A stretch of 64,000 nt of DNA, taken from the NCBI RefSeq assembly GCF_044904705.1, contig NZ_JADIKL010000003.1, forward strand, positions 124,001 through 188,000. The letters run 5' to 3'. A model generated the notes under the pieces. The model saw only the letters and a program-made list of their open reading frames with translations. It made no database searches and was not told the DNA's origin. The position numbers and the translations under genes were made by a program. Positions 33,880 through 44,310 of this stretch are shown in pieces. This stretch comes from Rhodanobacter_A agri. Lineage in GTDB: Bacteria; Pseudomonadota; Gammaproteobacteria; Xanthomonadales; Rhodanobacteraceae. How positions within the stretch are numbered: position 1 is the first letter of the stretch; each line of letters begins with the position of its first letter.

Positions 33880-35039
33880 ACCTCACCGCCCCACCGCTGG
33901 CGCTCTACGTACACATGCCGTGGTGCGTGAAGAAGTGCCCCTACTGCGACTTCAACTCGCACGGCCTGCGCGGTACGCCGCCCTACGCCGAGTACGTGGA
34001 GCTGCTGCTGGCCGACCTCGACGCCGACCTCGCCGACTTCGGCGCGGCCGCGCGCGGCCGCGACATCGTCAGCGTGTTCTTCGGCGGCGGCACGCCCAGC
34101 CTGTTCGCGCCGGAGCACATCGCCCGCTTCCTCGACGGCGCGCGCGCGCGCCTGCCGTTCGCCGGCGACTGCGAAATCACCCTGGAGACCAATCCCGGCA
34201 CGGTGGAGCACGGGCGCTTCGACGGCTATCTCGCCGCCGGCGTGAACCGGCTCTCCTTCGGCATCCAGAGCTTCGACGACGACAAGCTGGAACGGCTCGG
34301 CCGCATCCACTCCGCCGCCGAGGCCGAAGCCGCGGTGAAATCGGCGCAGGACGCCGGCTACGCCAACCTCAACCTCGACCTGATGTACGCCCTGCCCAGG
34401 CAGTCGCTGGACGGCGCCCTGGCCGACGTGGAGCGCGCGATCGCGCTCTCGCCCACGCACATCTCGCACTACCAGCTCACACTGGAACCGAACACCGCGT
34501 TCGCCGCCAACCCGCCGCCGCTGCCCGACGACGACCATGCCTGGGCGATGCAGGAAGCCTGCGAGGCGCGCCTGGCCGAAGCGGGCTACGGCCAGTACGA
34601 GATTTCCGCCTACGCGAAGCCGGGCCGGCGCTGCACGCACAACCTCAACTACTGGCGCTTCGGCGACTACCTCGGCATCGGCGCAGGGGCGCACGGCAAG
34701 CTCAGCGATGCGGCCGCCGGCAACGTGCGCCGGCGCTGGAAGACCCGCCACCCGAAGGCTTACCTGGAGGCCGCCGGCGGTCCCGCCCGCATCGGCGGCG
34801 ATAACGCCGTCGGTGCCGACGAGCTGCCGTTCGAATACATGCTCAATGCGCTGCGCCTGATCGACGGGGTACCGCTGGCCGACTTCGGCGCCCGCACCGG
34901 CCTGCCGCCCGAACGCATTGCCGCCCCGCTGGCCGAGGCGCGCCGCCGCGGCTGGCTGGTCGACGATCCGCATCGGCTGTGCACCACCGCGCTGGGCCAG
35001 CGCTTCCTCAACGACGTGATCGCAAGCTTTCTCGATTGA
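33876..35039 (+). CDS. hemW: HemW, heme chaperone / radical SAM protein
   Basis: A 387-residue radical SAM protein with the HemW-type cluster motif CVKKCPYCDF, GGGTPSLF, LETNPGT, LSFGIQSFDDDKL, and the C-terminal HemN-related domain (NLNYWRFGDYLGIGAGAHGK). Proteins of this group bind heme and hand it to respiratory proteins rather than oxidising coproporphyrinogen. It starts at MNLTAPPLALYVHMPWC, overlapping rdgB; this yggS/rdgB-hemW order is common. Confidence 0.95.
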   Translation: MNLTAPPLALYVHMPWCVKKCPYCDFNSHGLRGTPPYAEYVELLLADLDADLADFGAAARGRDIVSVFFGGGTPSLFAPEHIARFLDGARARLPFAGDCEITLETNPGTVEHGRFDGYLAAGVNRLSFGIQSFDDDKLERLGRIHSAAEAEAAVKSAQDAGYANLNLDLMYALPRQSLDGALADVERAIALSPTHISHYQLTLEPNTAFAANPPPLPDDDHAWAMQEACEARLAEAGYGQYEISAYAKPGRRCTHNLNYWRFGDYLGIGAGAHGKLSDAAAGNVRRRWKTRHPKAYLEAAGGPARIGGDNAVGADELPFEYMLNALRLIDGVPLADFGARTGLPPERIAAPLAEARRRGWLVDDPHRLCTTALGQRFLNDVIASFLD

Positions 35040-35114
35040 GCAGCCCCTCGGGGCGTAGCGACCCCGTGGCATCCAGCCTACACTTCCGTCCAGGGGAATC
35101 GACGGAAACGCGTC

Positions 35115-37478
35115 ATGGATGCCGAGCATCAGCACCGATACTCGACCACGGCCGCGCGCGGCCGCTGGCCAGCGCGCACGCAACGCCTGCTCGGCGTGAT
35201 CGGCCCGTTGTGCGCGCAATGGCTGGAGCCGGCGCTGCAACACTGCCTGGATCGCTTCGACCGCGAGCTCTACCTGCAGGCCGAGCGCTCGCGCAGCCAC
35301 CTCGAACAGCAGCATTGCTTCGATAGCCGCGGCTTGCTGCACCTGCAGCGCGCGGGTTTCATGTCCGCTTTCGCCGACCACCTGCGCAACAGCTTCGCGC
35401 GCCTGGGCGAGATCGACGAAGCCGCGGATGGATCGCTCGCGCACAGGCCGTTGAGCCTGCTCGAACGCGGCGAGCACGAGCTGACCGCCGCGCTGGACAA
35501 GCTCAGCGCGCGCGGCGAAGCGCATCACAGCCTGCTGCTGTCCGAGCTGTCCTACCGTTTCGCCGCGCTGGTCGGCGCCGCGCCGCTGGAGGGTGCGGCA
35601 CTGCCGATCGCCCCAGCCGGCCTCGCCGGGGCGATGCGCACCGCCGTCGCCACCCTAGATCTTCCGCCGGAGCACCGCCTGCTGCTGCTGCAAAGCTTCG
35701 AACAGTGGGTGATCGTGGCGGCAGAGCCGCTCTACGAAGCTGTCAACGCGCAATTGCTGGACGACGGCCTGCTGCCGCGCCTGCGCCCGTACGCGCCACC
35801 GCGCGCTACCGCCGGCCCGCGCGGCGCGGCGACCGGCGAGACGCCACCCGCCACCACCGCAACCACCGCCGAAAGCGCCGGGGCGCCGCAGGCGCCGATC
35901 ACCGTGCTGGAAACCCTGCGCGACCTGCTCGCCCAGCAACGCGTAGGTGTAAACGGCACCGCCGCCACCGGTCGGGCGGCTTCGCCCGACGAACTGCAGG
36001 CCGCGCTGGGCGCCCTGCAGCAGCACCTGGCCCAGGTCACCGACCAGGCCAGCCGCGAACTGCGCAGCGCCCAGCGCCTGCGTGACGAACTGCTGCTGCA
36101 ACTCAACGCCGGCAAGCCGGAAGGCGCCGTGCCGACCCGGCTCAGTGCCGAACAGGACGACACGGTGGAACTGGTGGCGATGCTGTTCGAGCAGATCGGC
36201 CGGCAACTGCACCACGGCCCGCACGCCCGCTCCGTACTCGACGACCTGCAGCTGCCGATGTTGCGCCTTGCCGTCACCGACCGCGACTTCTTCGACCAGC
36301 GCGAACATCCCGCGCGCCGCCTGCTTGGCGCGGTGGCCGAGGCCGCCAACGACTGGTTGGACGGCCCCGACGGCGAAGTCGACCACCGGCTCACCGAACG
36401 CCTGCACCAACTGGTCGAGCGGGCACGCCACGAACCGCCCAGCGCCGGCCTCTACACCAGCCTGCTCGCCGACATCGAACACCACCTCGCGCAGTTGAGT
36501 CGGCGCGCCCAGACCGCCGAACGCCGCCACGTCGAAGCAATGCAAGGCCGCGAGCGGCTGGACCTGGCCCGCCGCCGCGCCAGCGAATTGCTGGCCGAGC
36601 GTTTCGCAGTGAATCCGCCGCGCGGCCTGCTGCGCGCCCTGCTCGATCGCGCCTGGGCCGATGCGTTGGCGCTCACCTTGCTGCAGCACGGCGAGGACAG
36701 CCCCGCTTTCACGCAGCGGCTGCGCGTCACCGACCAGTTGTTGGGCCGGTTGCCGGTGGACGACACCGACCTGCTGCGTCGCGAAGTGCAGGCCGGCCTG
36801 CAACAGATCGGCATGCATGCCGAGGAAGCCGGCCAGGTGGCGCTGCGCCTGATCGGTACGGAACCGGCTGTGTCCACTACCGTGGATGCGATGCCGCCGC
36901 CCTCGCCGCCGGCCACGGTATCGCCCGCATCGGATGCCGCCGTCGCTCCCCTTGTGGACGATCCATCCGCCGCGACGGCTTTGCCTGCCATCGCCGCGGC
37001 CACGCTGCCTTCCGCGAGCGCCCCCGTCGCAGCGGCGCCCACCCAGGACCTGCCCAGCGCCACCGATCTCGCGCTGCGGCTGAAGCAGCGCCAGCGGCTG
37101 GGCGAATCGCCGCGCGCGAAACCGGTGGTGGCCGAAGCCGCCGAGCCGCCGCTAGGCCCTCAAGAAGCGCGCATTCATAACCGTCTGCGCCACCTCCCGT
37201 ACGGCAGCTGGTTCGAATTCACCGACCCGGCAACGGGCGAAGTCACCCGGCGCAAGCTGGCCTGGTTCTCGCCGGTCACCGGCAACAGCTTGTTCGTCAC
37301 CCGGCGCGGCCAGCACGGTGTGGAAATGAACCTGCGCGAGCTGGTACACGCAATGACCCACGGTCAGGTGCGCGAGTTGCCGCCGCAGCGCGACGGCCTG
37401 CTTGATCGCGCCTGGCACGCGCTCACCGGCAACCTGCTGCGCCATCCGTCGTCGCCCACGCCCGGAGCCCGCCCATGA
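35115..37478 (+). CDS. DUF1631 protein
   Basis: A 787-residue cytoplasmic protein matching DUF1631 in architecture. Long helical segments (for example about 190-290 and 300-560) are broken by Ala/Pro-rich linkers (about 225-265 and 590-660). The C-terminal region is beta-rich (GSWFEFTDPATGEVTRRKLA, SPVTGNSLFVTRRG). That C-terminal pattern resembles a PilZ-like barrel, but the RxxxR and (D/N)xSxxG pair is not convincing. It overlaps by 4 bp with a true PilZ gene, so a role in cyclic-di-GMP signalling is plausible. Biochemical function is unknown. Confidence 0.82.
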   Translation: MDAEHQHRYSTTAARGRWPARTQRLLGVIGPLCAQWLEPALQHCLDRFDRELYLQAERSRSHLEQQHCFDSRGLLHLQRAGFMSAFADHLRNSFARLGEIDEAADGSLAHRPLSLLERGEHELTAALDKLSARGEAHHSLLLSELSYRFAALVGAAPLEGAALPIAPAGLAGAMRTAVATLDLPPEHRLLLLQSFEQWVIVAAEPLYEAVNAQLLDDGLLPRLRPYAPPRATAGPRGAATGETPPATTATTAESAGAPQAPITVLETLRDLLAQQRVGVNGTAATGRAASPDELQAALGALQQHLAQVTDQASRELRSAQRLRDELLLQLNAGKPEGAVPTRLSAEQDDTVELVAMLFEQIGRQLHHGPHARSVLDDLQLPMLRLAVTDRDFFDQREHPARRLLGAVAEAANDWLDGPDGEVDHRLTERLHQLVERARHEPPSAGLYTSLLADIEHHLAQLSRRAQTAERRHVEAMQGRERLDLARRRASELLAERFAVNPPRGLLRALLDRAWADALALTLLQHGEDSPAFTQRLRVTDQLLGRLPVDDTDLLRREVQAGLQQIGMHAEEAGQVALRLIGTEPAVSTTVDAMPPPSPPATVSPASDAAVAPLVDDPSAATALPAIAAATLPSASAPVAAAPTQDLPSATDLALRLKQRQRLGESPRAKPVVAEAAEPPLGPQEARIHNRLRHLPYGSWFEFTDPATGEVTRRKLAWFSPVTGNSLFVTRRGQHGVEMNLRELVHAMTHGQVRELPPQRDGLLDRAWHALTGNLLRHPSSPTPGARP

Positions 37479-37804
37479 GTACACGCGAGCAACGCCGCGC
37501 GCCGCGCAAGCCGGTCGACGCCGGCATCGTGGCGATCGACACGATCGCCGAGCAGCCGCTCGGCCACCTGTGCAACCTGTCGGCGAGCGGCCTGATGCTG
37601 ATCGGCGGCCGCAAGCCGCGCAGCGAAGGCATCTACCAGGTGCGTCTGTCGCTGCCGGACGCCAGCGGCAACATCGAAGTCGGCCTGCAGGAACAATGGC
37701 ACGAGCCGGCGGCCAGCCCCGGCCAGTACTGGGCCGGCTACCGCATCATCGCGATCAGCACAGCCCACGGCGAACTGCTGGAACGCTGGCTGCGGCACGC
37801 CTGA
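37475..37804 (+). CDS. PilZ-domain protein
   Basis: A 109-residue single PilZ domain with both c-di-GMP motifs: RRAPRKP near the N-terminus and NLSASGLML (N/DxSxxG) at about residues 30-38. The TG loop and beta-barrel strands follow. It probably binds cyclic-di-GMP and acts with the DUF1631 protein encoded immediately upstream, whose stop it overlaps. Targets could include the type IV pilus or surface proteins encoded elsewhere in this window, but that is speculation. Confidence 0.9.
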   Translation: MSTREQRRAPRKPVDAGIVAIDTIAEQPLGHLCNLSASGLMLIGGRKPRSEGIYQVRLSLPDASGNIEVGLQEQWHEPAASPGQYWAGYRIIAISTAHGELLERWLRHA

Positions 37805-37881
37805 GCGTCGCAGGCATTCCATCGGGTACGCCGACCGCCGCGCGCTACACTGGCAGGCCGACGCCCCCGCCCGGAACCCGC

Positions 37882-39201
<1,320 letters not shown>

Positions 39202-39302
39202 ACGCCGGGAACGCAGCAGCAAGACGGACAAGCGCCGCCTTCGGCCGCATGAAGCTGCGGTGCGATCCACGCATAATGGCGCCACCGAGCGGGGGGCACG
39301 GA

Positions 39303-39974
39303 ATGGGAACGGCCGACGGAATCGAACTCGACCCGGCGCTGATCGTGGAGGACGACACCACGACGCAGCGGCGCCTCGCGCGCCTGCTTGCCGGACTGGG
39401 CGGCGGTGTGCGCCACATCGCTGCCGCCGGCAGCATGGCTGAGGCCAAGGCGCGGATCGCCGCGCAGGTTCCGCGCCTCGCGCTGATCGACATCGGCCTG
39501 CCCGACGGCAGCGGCATCGAGCTGATCGGCTGGCTGCGCAACCGCCACCCCAGCGTGCCGACCGTGGTGATCTCTGCCTGGGGCGATGAGGAAATCGTGC
39601 TCGCCGCCTTGCAGGCCGGCGCCATCGGCTACCTGCTGAAGGAGCGCGACGACATCGAACTGGAACTCGCGCTGCAAAGCATCCAACGCGGCGGCGCTCC
39701 CATCGACCCGTTCGTCGCCCGGCGCATCCTGACTCTGCTGCCCGCTGCGCCCTCCCCGGCCGCCGCAGGCCCCGACGAACATGCGCTGTCCGAGCGCGAG
39801 ACCGAGATACTGGGACTGGTCGCGCGCGGCTACAGCAATCGCGAGATCGCGGAACTGATCGCGTTGTCGCGCTTCACCATCGAGGGCTACACCAAGGCGA
39901 TCTATCGCAAGCTCGCGGTAAGTTCGCGCACTGCCGCGGTGTTCGAGGCCAAGTCGCGCGGACTGCTGCGTTGA
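39303..39974 (+). CDS. NarL/LuxR-type response regulator
   Basis: A 223-residue response regulator. The receiver domain has an acidic pocket (Glu16-Asp18), phospho-acceptor Asp63 (LALIDIGLPDG), the Ser in VVISAWG and Lys113 (YLLKERDD). The LuxR HTH follows (about 160-223; LSERETEILGLVARGYSNREIAELI, with RFTIEGYTKAIYRKL). I start at MGTADGIELD after a GGGGGG stretch; two upstream in-frame ATGs are possible. Its stop overlaps the TTG start of the kinase gene. The two repeated boxes upstream of the sulfotransferase genes, centred near -40, are good candidate targets for this class-II-like activator. Confidence 0.93.
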   Translation: MGTADGIELDPALIVEDDTTTQRRLARLLAGLGGGVRHIAAAGSMAEAKARIAAQVPRLALIDIGLPDGSGIELIGWLRNRHPSVPTVVISAWGDEEIVLAALQAGAIGYLLKERDDIELELALQSIQRGGAPIDPFVARRILTLLPAAPSPAAAGPDEHALSERETEILGLVARGYSNREIAELIALSRFTIEGYTKAIYRKLAVSSRTAAVFEAKSRGLLR

Positions 39975-41818
39975 GAGCGCGCCTGCGTGTCGTGGTGCTG
40001 CTCGGCCTGCTGGCGCTGCTGGCTGCCTGCGCGCGGCAGCACCGGGCGGACCCGCCACCGGCAGCGATGCAGACGTTGAAAGATGCCGAAGCCGCGCCCT
40101 CCGATTGGAACGCCACCACCCCGCCGGCCTCGGGCTGGGTGCCGGTGAAGCTGATGGATTACTGGAACAAGCGCTGGCCGCAGCACGACGGCGTGGTGTG
40201 GTATCGGCTGCACTGGAACCAGACGGATGCGAACGCACCGATCGGCTTGCTGCTGGACTACGCCTGCATGGCCGACGAAGTCTGGGTCAACGGCAGCCTG
40301 GTCTACCGCGAACCAAGCCTGGTCGAGCCGCTGTCGCGAAGCTGGGTCGCGCCGCAGTATTTCCTGCTCGACCGACCGGTGCTGCACGCGGGGGACAACA
40401 CCTTGCTGGTGCGCGTCTCGGGGCTGGCTGCCTACCAGCCCGGCCTGGGCACGGTGAACATCGGCCATCCCGAAGCCATCCAGGCCCGCTACCAGCAGGC
40501 GATGTTCTGGCAGATCCACGTCCACTTTCTCAATTTCGCCATGAGCGCGGTGCTCGGCGTGCTGTTCCTGATGTTCTGGCTGCTGCGTCGCAGGGAAACG
40601 GTATTCGGCTGGTACGCCCTGACCACCTTGCTCGGCGCCGGTTATGCCTGGAACTTCGTGGCTTCGAGCACCTGGCCATTGGCGAGCACGGACGCATGGG
40701 AAGCGGTGAACGCCGCCCTGTTCCTGGCGTCGGCGACCACGTTCTGCGTGTTCCTGTTGCGTTTCTGCGAACTGCGTTGGCGGCGTACCGAAGCCGTATT
40801 GCTGCTGGCCACGGCGGTGGCGCTGCTGATGGCCCTGTTCATGCCGCACGTCATGGGCCCGTGGCGCAATGTCTGGATCTTACCTACGGTAGCGCTCTAC
40901 TACGCCGCCATCCTGGCGTTCCAGTGGCATGCGTTGCGCACGCCGCGTGCCGACCTGCGCGTGATGGCAGCCTGCCTGGCGGTGCCCGTACTGGTATCGC
41001 TGATCGACCTGCTGGTCTACCTCGAGGTTCTCCCTTCCGGCAACAACGACCTGGGCGCGATCACCTCGCCGCTGACCCTGATCGGCATGGGCTTCGCCAT
41101 CGCCTGGCGCTTCTCCGCCGCCATGCGCCGTGTGGAAGGCTTCAACATCGAACTGCAGCGCGAAGTGGATGTCGCCACCCTGCGCCTGTCCGACACGCTC
41201 TCGCGCGAACACACGCTGGCCCTCGCCAACACCCGCATCGGCGAGCGCCTCAACCTCGTGCGCGACCTGCACGACGGCTTCGGCGGCAGTCTGCTTGGCG
41301 CCATCGCCACGCTGGAGCAATCGCCGCCCTCGCCGGAAGCCACGCGCACCGTCGCCACACTGAAGGAACTGCGCGACGACCTGCGCCTGGTCATCGACAC
41401 CACCACCCACGAGCAGGACACCGACCTCGCCGGCCTGCTCGCACCATTGCGACACCGCTGGAGCCAGCGACTGGAGGCTGCTGGGATCGACAGCTTCTGG
41501 CGCTTCGACGGCCTGGACGACTGCCGCCTAGGTGCCGCCCGCAGCCTGGACCTGCAGCGCTTCCTGCAAGAGGCGCTGACCAACGTGCTCAAGCACAGCG
41601 GCGCCCGCCGCGTCGATCTGCTCGTGCGCCACGCGCACGGGCAGCTGCACGCCGAAGTCCGCGACGATGGCCGTGGCTTCGATCCGTCCAGCCATGGTTC
41701 GCAGGGCGCCGGCCTCGCCAGCCTGCGCAGCCGCGCCAGCCGTCTCGGTGGCCTGTTCCACATCCAGGCAGTGCCTGGCGCAGGTGCCGTTCTGCAGTTG
41801 GACTGCCCCACATCCTGA
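39971..41818 (+). CDS. 7TM-DISM sensor histidine kinase (HisKA_3)
   Basis: A 615-residue kinase with a TTG start overlapping the regulator stop. The signal sequence ends in a lipobox-like LAAC. A periplasmic beta-sandwich domain (about 35-170; WVPVKLMDYWNKRWPQHDGV, NTLLVRVSG) resembles 7TMR-DISMED2 carbohydrate-binding-like modules. Seven transmembrane helices (about 180-385), a short coiled coil and the HisKA_3 box LVRDLHDGFGGSLLGAI, with phospho-His near 434, follow. The HATPase_c has ALTNVLKHSGA, DDGRGFDP and GAGLASLRSRA. It should phosphorylate the NarL-type regulator. The external domain suggests sensing a soluble, perhaps sugar-like ligand. Confidence 0.92.
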   Translation: MRARLRVVVLLGLLALLAACARQHRADPPPAAMQTLKDAEAAPSDWNATTPPASGWVPVKLMDYWNKRWPQHDGVVWYRLHWNQTDANAPIGLLLDYACMADEVWVNGSLVYREPSLVEPLSRSWVAPQYFLLDRPVLHAGDNTLLVRVSGLAAYQPGLGTVNIGHPEAIQARYQQAMFWQIHVHFLNFAMSAVLGVLFLMFWLLRRRETVFGWYALTTLLGAGYAWNFVASSTWPLASTDAWEAVNAALFLASATTFCVFLLRFCELRWRRTEAVLLLATAVALLMALFMPHVMGPWRNVWILPTVALYYAAILAFQWHALRTPRADLRVMAACLAVPVLVSLIDLLVYLEVLPSGNNDLGAITSPLTLIGMGFAIAWRFSAAMRRVEGFNIELQREVDVATLRLSDTLSREHTLALANTRIGERLNLVRDLHDGFGGSLLGAIATLEQSPPSPEATRTVATLKELRDDLRLVIDTTTHEQDTDLAGLLAPLRHRWSQRLEAAGIDSFWRFDGLDDCRLGAARSLDLQRFLQEALTNVLKHSGARRVDLLVRHAHGQLHAEVRDDGRGFDPSSHGSQGAGLASLRSRASRLGGLFHIQAVPGAGAVLQLDCPTS

Positions 41819-41867
41819 TCCCCGATTCCGGGGATACCCAAGCCCTCCGCCGCTGATTAATGTGGCG
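41818..41867 (+). promoter_or_regulatory. Promoter A with activator box (upstream of the TPR-sulfotransferase)
   Basis: The box CCCCG-ATTC-CGGGG-ATACCCAAG (41820-41842) contains an inverted repeat CCCCG/CGGGG and the nested GGGATACCC. A 10-bp spacer and then CTGATTAATGTGGCG, with -10-like TAATGT at 41858-41863, follow. The box covers the -35 position, so this should be activator-dependent. The same box, spacer length and downstream element recur at 44312-44360. Confidence 0.65.
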
Positions 41868-41922
41868 TTGCCCATGCAGCGGTGTTCAACCGCCGGACGC
41901 ATCATCCAGGGGAAGCAGGCCG

Positions 41923-42048
41923 ATGTTGCAGCGTACCCATTTCATCCCGGCCCCGCCGTGCTCAGGCTCGCCCTCGCTGCGCCAGCGCCCGATTTTCCAT
42001 GTGGGCCATGGATGTCCATCCGGCTGCGTGCCCCCGGGTCGGCCGTGA
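41923..42048 (+). pseudogene. Decayed 5' copy of the small sulfotransferase gene, acting as upstream ORF
   Basis: A 41-codon ORF beginning MLQRTHFIPAPPCSGS aligns with the small sulfotransferase N-terminus MLQRIHFISGLPRSGS. The nucleotide match extends upstream through the leader and promoter, and downstream fades after about 65 nt. The PAPS-loop glycine-rich motif is spoiled. Its TGA (42046-42048) overlaps the ATG of the TPR-sulfotransferase, suggesting translational coupling. Confidence 0.65.
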
Positions 42049-44183
42049 TGTCATCCGATGTCGGCCAGGAAGCGCCGAGCCTACCCGACACCCTCCGCAG
42101 GGCCTGGGACGCTTGGCATGCCGGCATGACCGAACAAGCGCATGAACTCGGCCAACGCGCGCTGGCCGCTTGGCCCGGCCAGCCTGACGCGTTGCATTTG
42201 CTGGGTCTGATGGAACACGCAGCCGGCAAGCTTGATCAGGCGATTACCCATCTGCACGAGGCATGCCGCGCACCCTCCGCGCGCGCTGTCCATGTGAGCG
42301 ACCTCGCCGAACTGTGTCGCCAGCGAGGATGGCTGGCGGACGCCGAAGTTGCCGCCCGGCGTGCCGTGACGATGGATCCGTCGCTGCTCGCGGGTTGGAA
42401 CAACCTCGGCGTCGTGCTTAAGGAAGCGGGCCGGTTCGAAGAAAGCCGGGCCTGCCTCGAACGGGTGATCGCCCACCGGCCGGATTGGGCCGAGGCACAC
42501 AACAATCTCGCCAATACCTGCCGTCGCCTGGGCTGCTTCGAGCTGGCAGAGCGGCACTACCGCCGCGCACTGGCGCTCCAGCCGGGCTACGCCCAGGCGC
42601 ACAGCAATCTCGCTTACCTCTGGTCCGAGCAGGGGCACTACGAAGTGGCCATGGCCGAAGCCCGGCGGGCGATCGCATTGAACCCGCACCTCGTCGAAGC
42701 CTATCTCAACCTCGCGGAAGTCGAAGGTGCACGGCGCCACCACGACGCAGCGCTGCAAGCGCTCGATCAAGCCTTCGCCCTCGCACCGCAGAACCCCTTC
42801 GTGCTGGTCGCCTGCGCCACGGCGCTGTGCCGGCTCCAGCGCCTCCCCGAAGCGCTGCGCTTCGCCCGTGACGCAGTGGCGTGCGCGCCGCAGCGTGCGG
42901 ATGCCCACCACGCGCTGGCGACGGTGCTGAAGTCGCTGGGTCAGACAGATGAAGCACTGATCGAGTTCGAGCACGCGGTGCAGCTACCCGGCACATGGGC
43001 GGAAGAAGCCTTGCTGGATCGCGCCTTGCTGCTGCAGGAAGCTGGGCGCGAAGACGAAGCAGACAGGGCGTTCGAGCGCGCGCTCGAGGCCTTCCCGGAC
43101 TCGGCGACGATCCTCGCCGGCCGTGCCGACAGGCACACGTTCACGGCGGACGATCCGGCGTTCGCCCTATTCGACGCTTTCCTCGCCGAAGGCACGCGCC
43201 ATCCCTTGCGCCAGCGCATCGCGATGCACTTTGCGCTCGGCAAGGCGTATCTCGACGTGAAAGACCCGGCACATGCGTTTGCCCATTTCGACGAAGGCAA
43301 CCGGCTGCACCGCGCCACCTTCGATTACGACGCTGCCGCGGAAGGGCGATGGATGGCGAAAGTCGCGGCCACTTTCACCGCCGGGCGATGCGCGCGTCTG
43401 ACCGGCTTGGGCGAGGCTACGGAGCTGCCGGTGTTCGTGATCGGCATGCCGCGTTCGGGCACCACGCTGATCGAGCAGATTCTTGCTTCGCACCCGCTGG
43501 TGACGGGTGCGGGCGAGTTGTCTGCGTTGCAGCAGGTCTTCGAATGCCAGGGCAACTATCCCGACAGCTGGGCGGCACTCGCGGACGCCCGCACCGACGA
43601 CACCCGGCCGGTGTTGAAGCAGCTTGGCCGCGCCTATCTTGAGCAGGTGGCGCCGTTGGCGCAGGGGCGCCTGCGTGTCATCGACAAGATGCCGGCCAAC
43701 CACCGCTACGCCGGGGCAATCCCGTCGATCCTGCCTGGCGCGCGCATCATCCACGTGCGACGCGATCCGGTCGATACCTGTTTGTCCTGCTACACCAAGC
43801 TCTTCGCCGGCGACCAGTCGTTCACCTACGACCAGACAGAGCTAGGCGCGTACTACCGCGACTACGAACAGCTCATGGCGCATTGGCGCCGCGTGTTGCC
43901 GGCCGATCGCTTCCTGGAAGTGGATTACGAGGCCGTGATCGAGGATCTCGAAGGCGAGGCACGGCGCATGGTGGCGTTTCTGGGTCTGCCCTGGGACGAC
44001 GCCTGCCTGCGTTTCCATGAAAGCCGCCGAGTGGTGCTCACCGCCAGCGTCAATCAAGTACGCAGGCCGATCTACACAAGCTCGAAGGGCCGCTGGCAAG
44101 GCCATGCCGCCTATCTCCAGCCACTGCTGCAATCGCTCGGGCACGCGTCCGGCACCGTGCACGACCAGGCAGCTGACGGCTAG
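42048..44183 (+). CDS. TPR-sulfotransferase
   Basis: A 711-residue protein. N-terminal TPR repeats (about 10-370; PSLLAGWNNLGVVLKEAGRF, AEAHNNLANTCRRLG, AQAHSNLAYLWSEQGHYEVA) are followed by a PAPS-dependent sulfotransferase domain (about 455-700). The 5'-phosphosulfate loop is FVIGMPRSGTTLIEQIL and the 3'-phosphate motif is IIHVRRDPVDTCLSCY. The architecture resembles tyrosylprotein-sulfotransferase-like proteins (Sulfotransfer_3) common in Xanthomonadales. TPRs normally bind a protein partner, so a protein acceptor is plausible. I start at 42048 (MSSDVGQEA), overlapping the upstream ORF stop; 42012 is an alternative. No signal peptide, so it is cytoplasmic. Confidence 0.93.
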   Translation: MSSDVGQEAPSLPDTLRRAWDAWHAGMTEQAHELGQRALAAWPGQPDALHLLGLMEHAAGKLDQAITHLHEACRAPSARAVHVSDLAELCRQRGWLADAEVAARRAVTMDPSLLAGWNNLGVVLKEAGRFEESRACLERVIAHRPDWAEAHNNLANTCRRLGCFELAERHYRRALALQPGYAQAHSNLAYLWSEQGHYEVAMAEARRAIALNPHLVEAYLNLAEVEGARRHHDAALQALDQAFALAPQNPFVLVACATALCRLQRLPEALRFARDAVACAPQRADAHHALATVLKSLGQTDEALIEFEHAVQLPGTWAEEALLDRALLLQEAGREDEADRAFERALEAFPDSATILAGRADRHTFTADDPAFALFDAFLAEGTRHPLRQRIAMHFALGKAYLDVKDPAHAFAHFDEGNRLHRATFDYDAAAEGRWMAKVAATFTAGRCARLTGLGEATELPVFVIGMPRSGTTLIEQILASHPLVTGAGELSALQQVFECQGNYPDSWAALADARTDDTRPVLKQLGRAYLEQVAPLAQGRLRVIDKMPANHRYAGAIPSILPGARIIHVRRDPVDTCLSCYTKLFAGDQSFTYDQTELGAYYRDYEQLMAHWRRVLPADRFLEVDYEAVIEDLEGEARRMVAFLGLPWDDACLRFHESRRVVLTASVNQVRRPIYTSSKGRWQGHAAYLQPLLQSLGHASGTVHDQAADG

Positions 44184-44262
44184 ACACCTCGAAGCGACAG
44201 CGTCTGCCGCTCAGGCCGCACCAGGCGAAGGCGCCATCATGCCGCGGGCATGCCCATCGGCT

Positions 44263-44279
44263 TGATCCCCCGATTCCAG
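44263..44279 (+). promoter_or_regulatory. Degenerate half copy of the activator box
   Basis: TGATCCCCCGATTCC matches the left half of box A but lacks the GGGGATACCC half. It lies about 50 bp upstream of the intact box B. It may be an auxiliary half-site or a decayed duplicate. Confidence 0.35.
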
Positions 44280-44310
44280 AGTCGCCACGGCCACCACCTC
44301 ATGATCGCTT

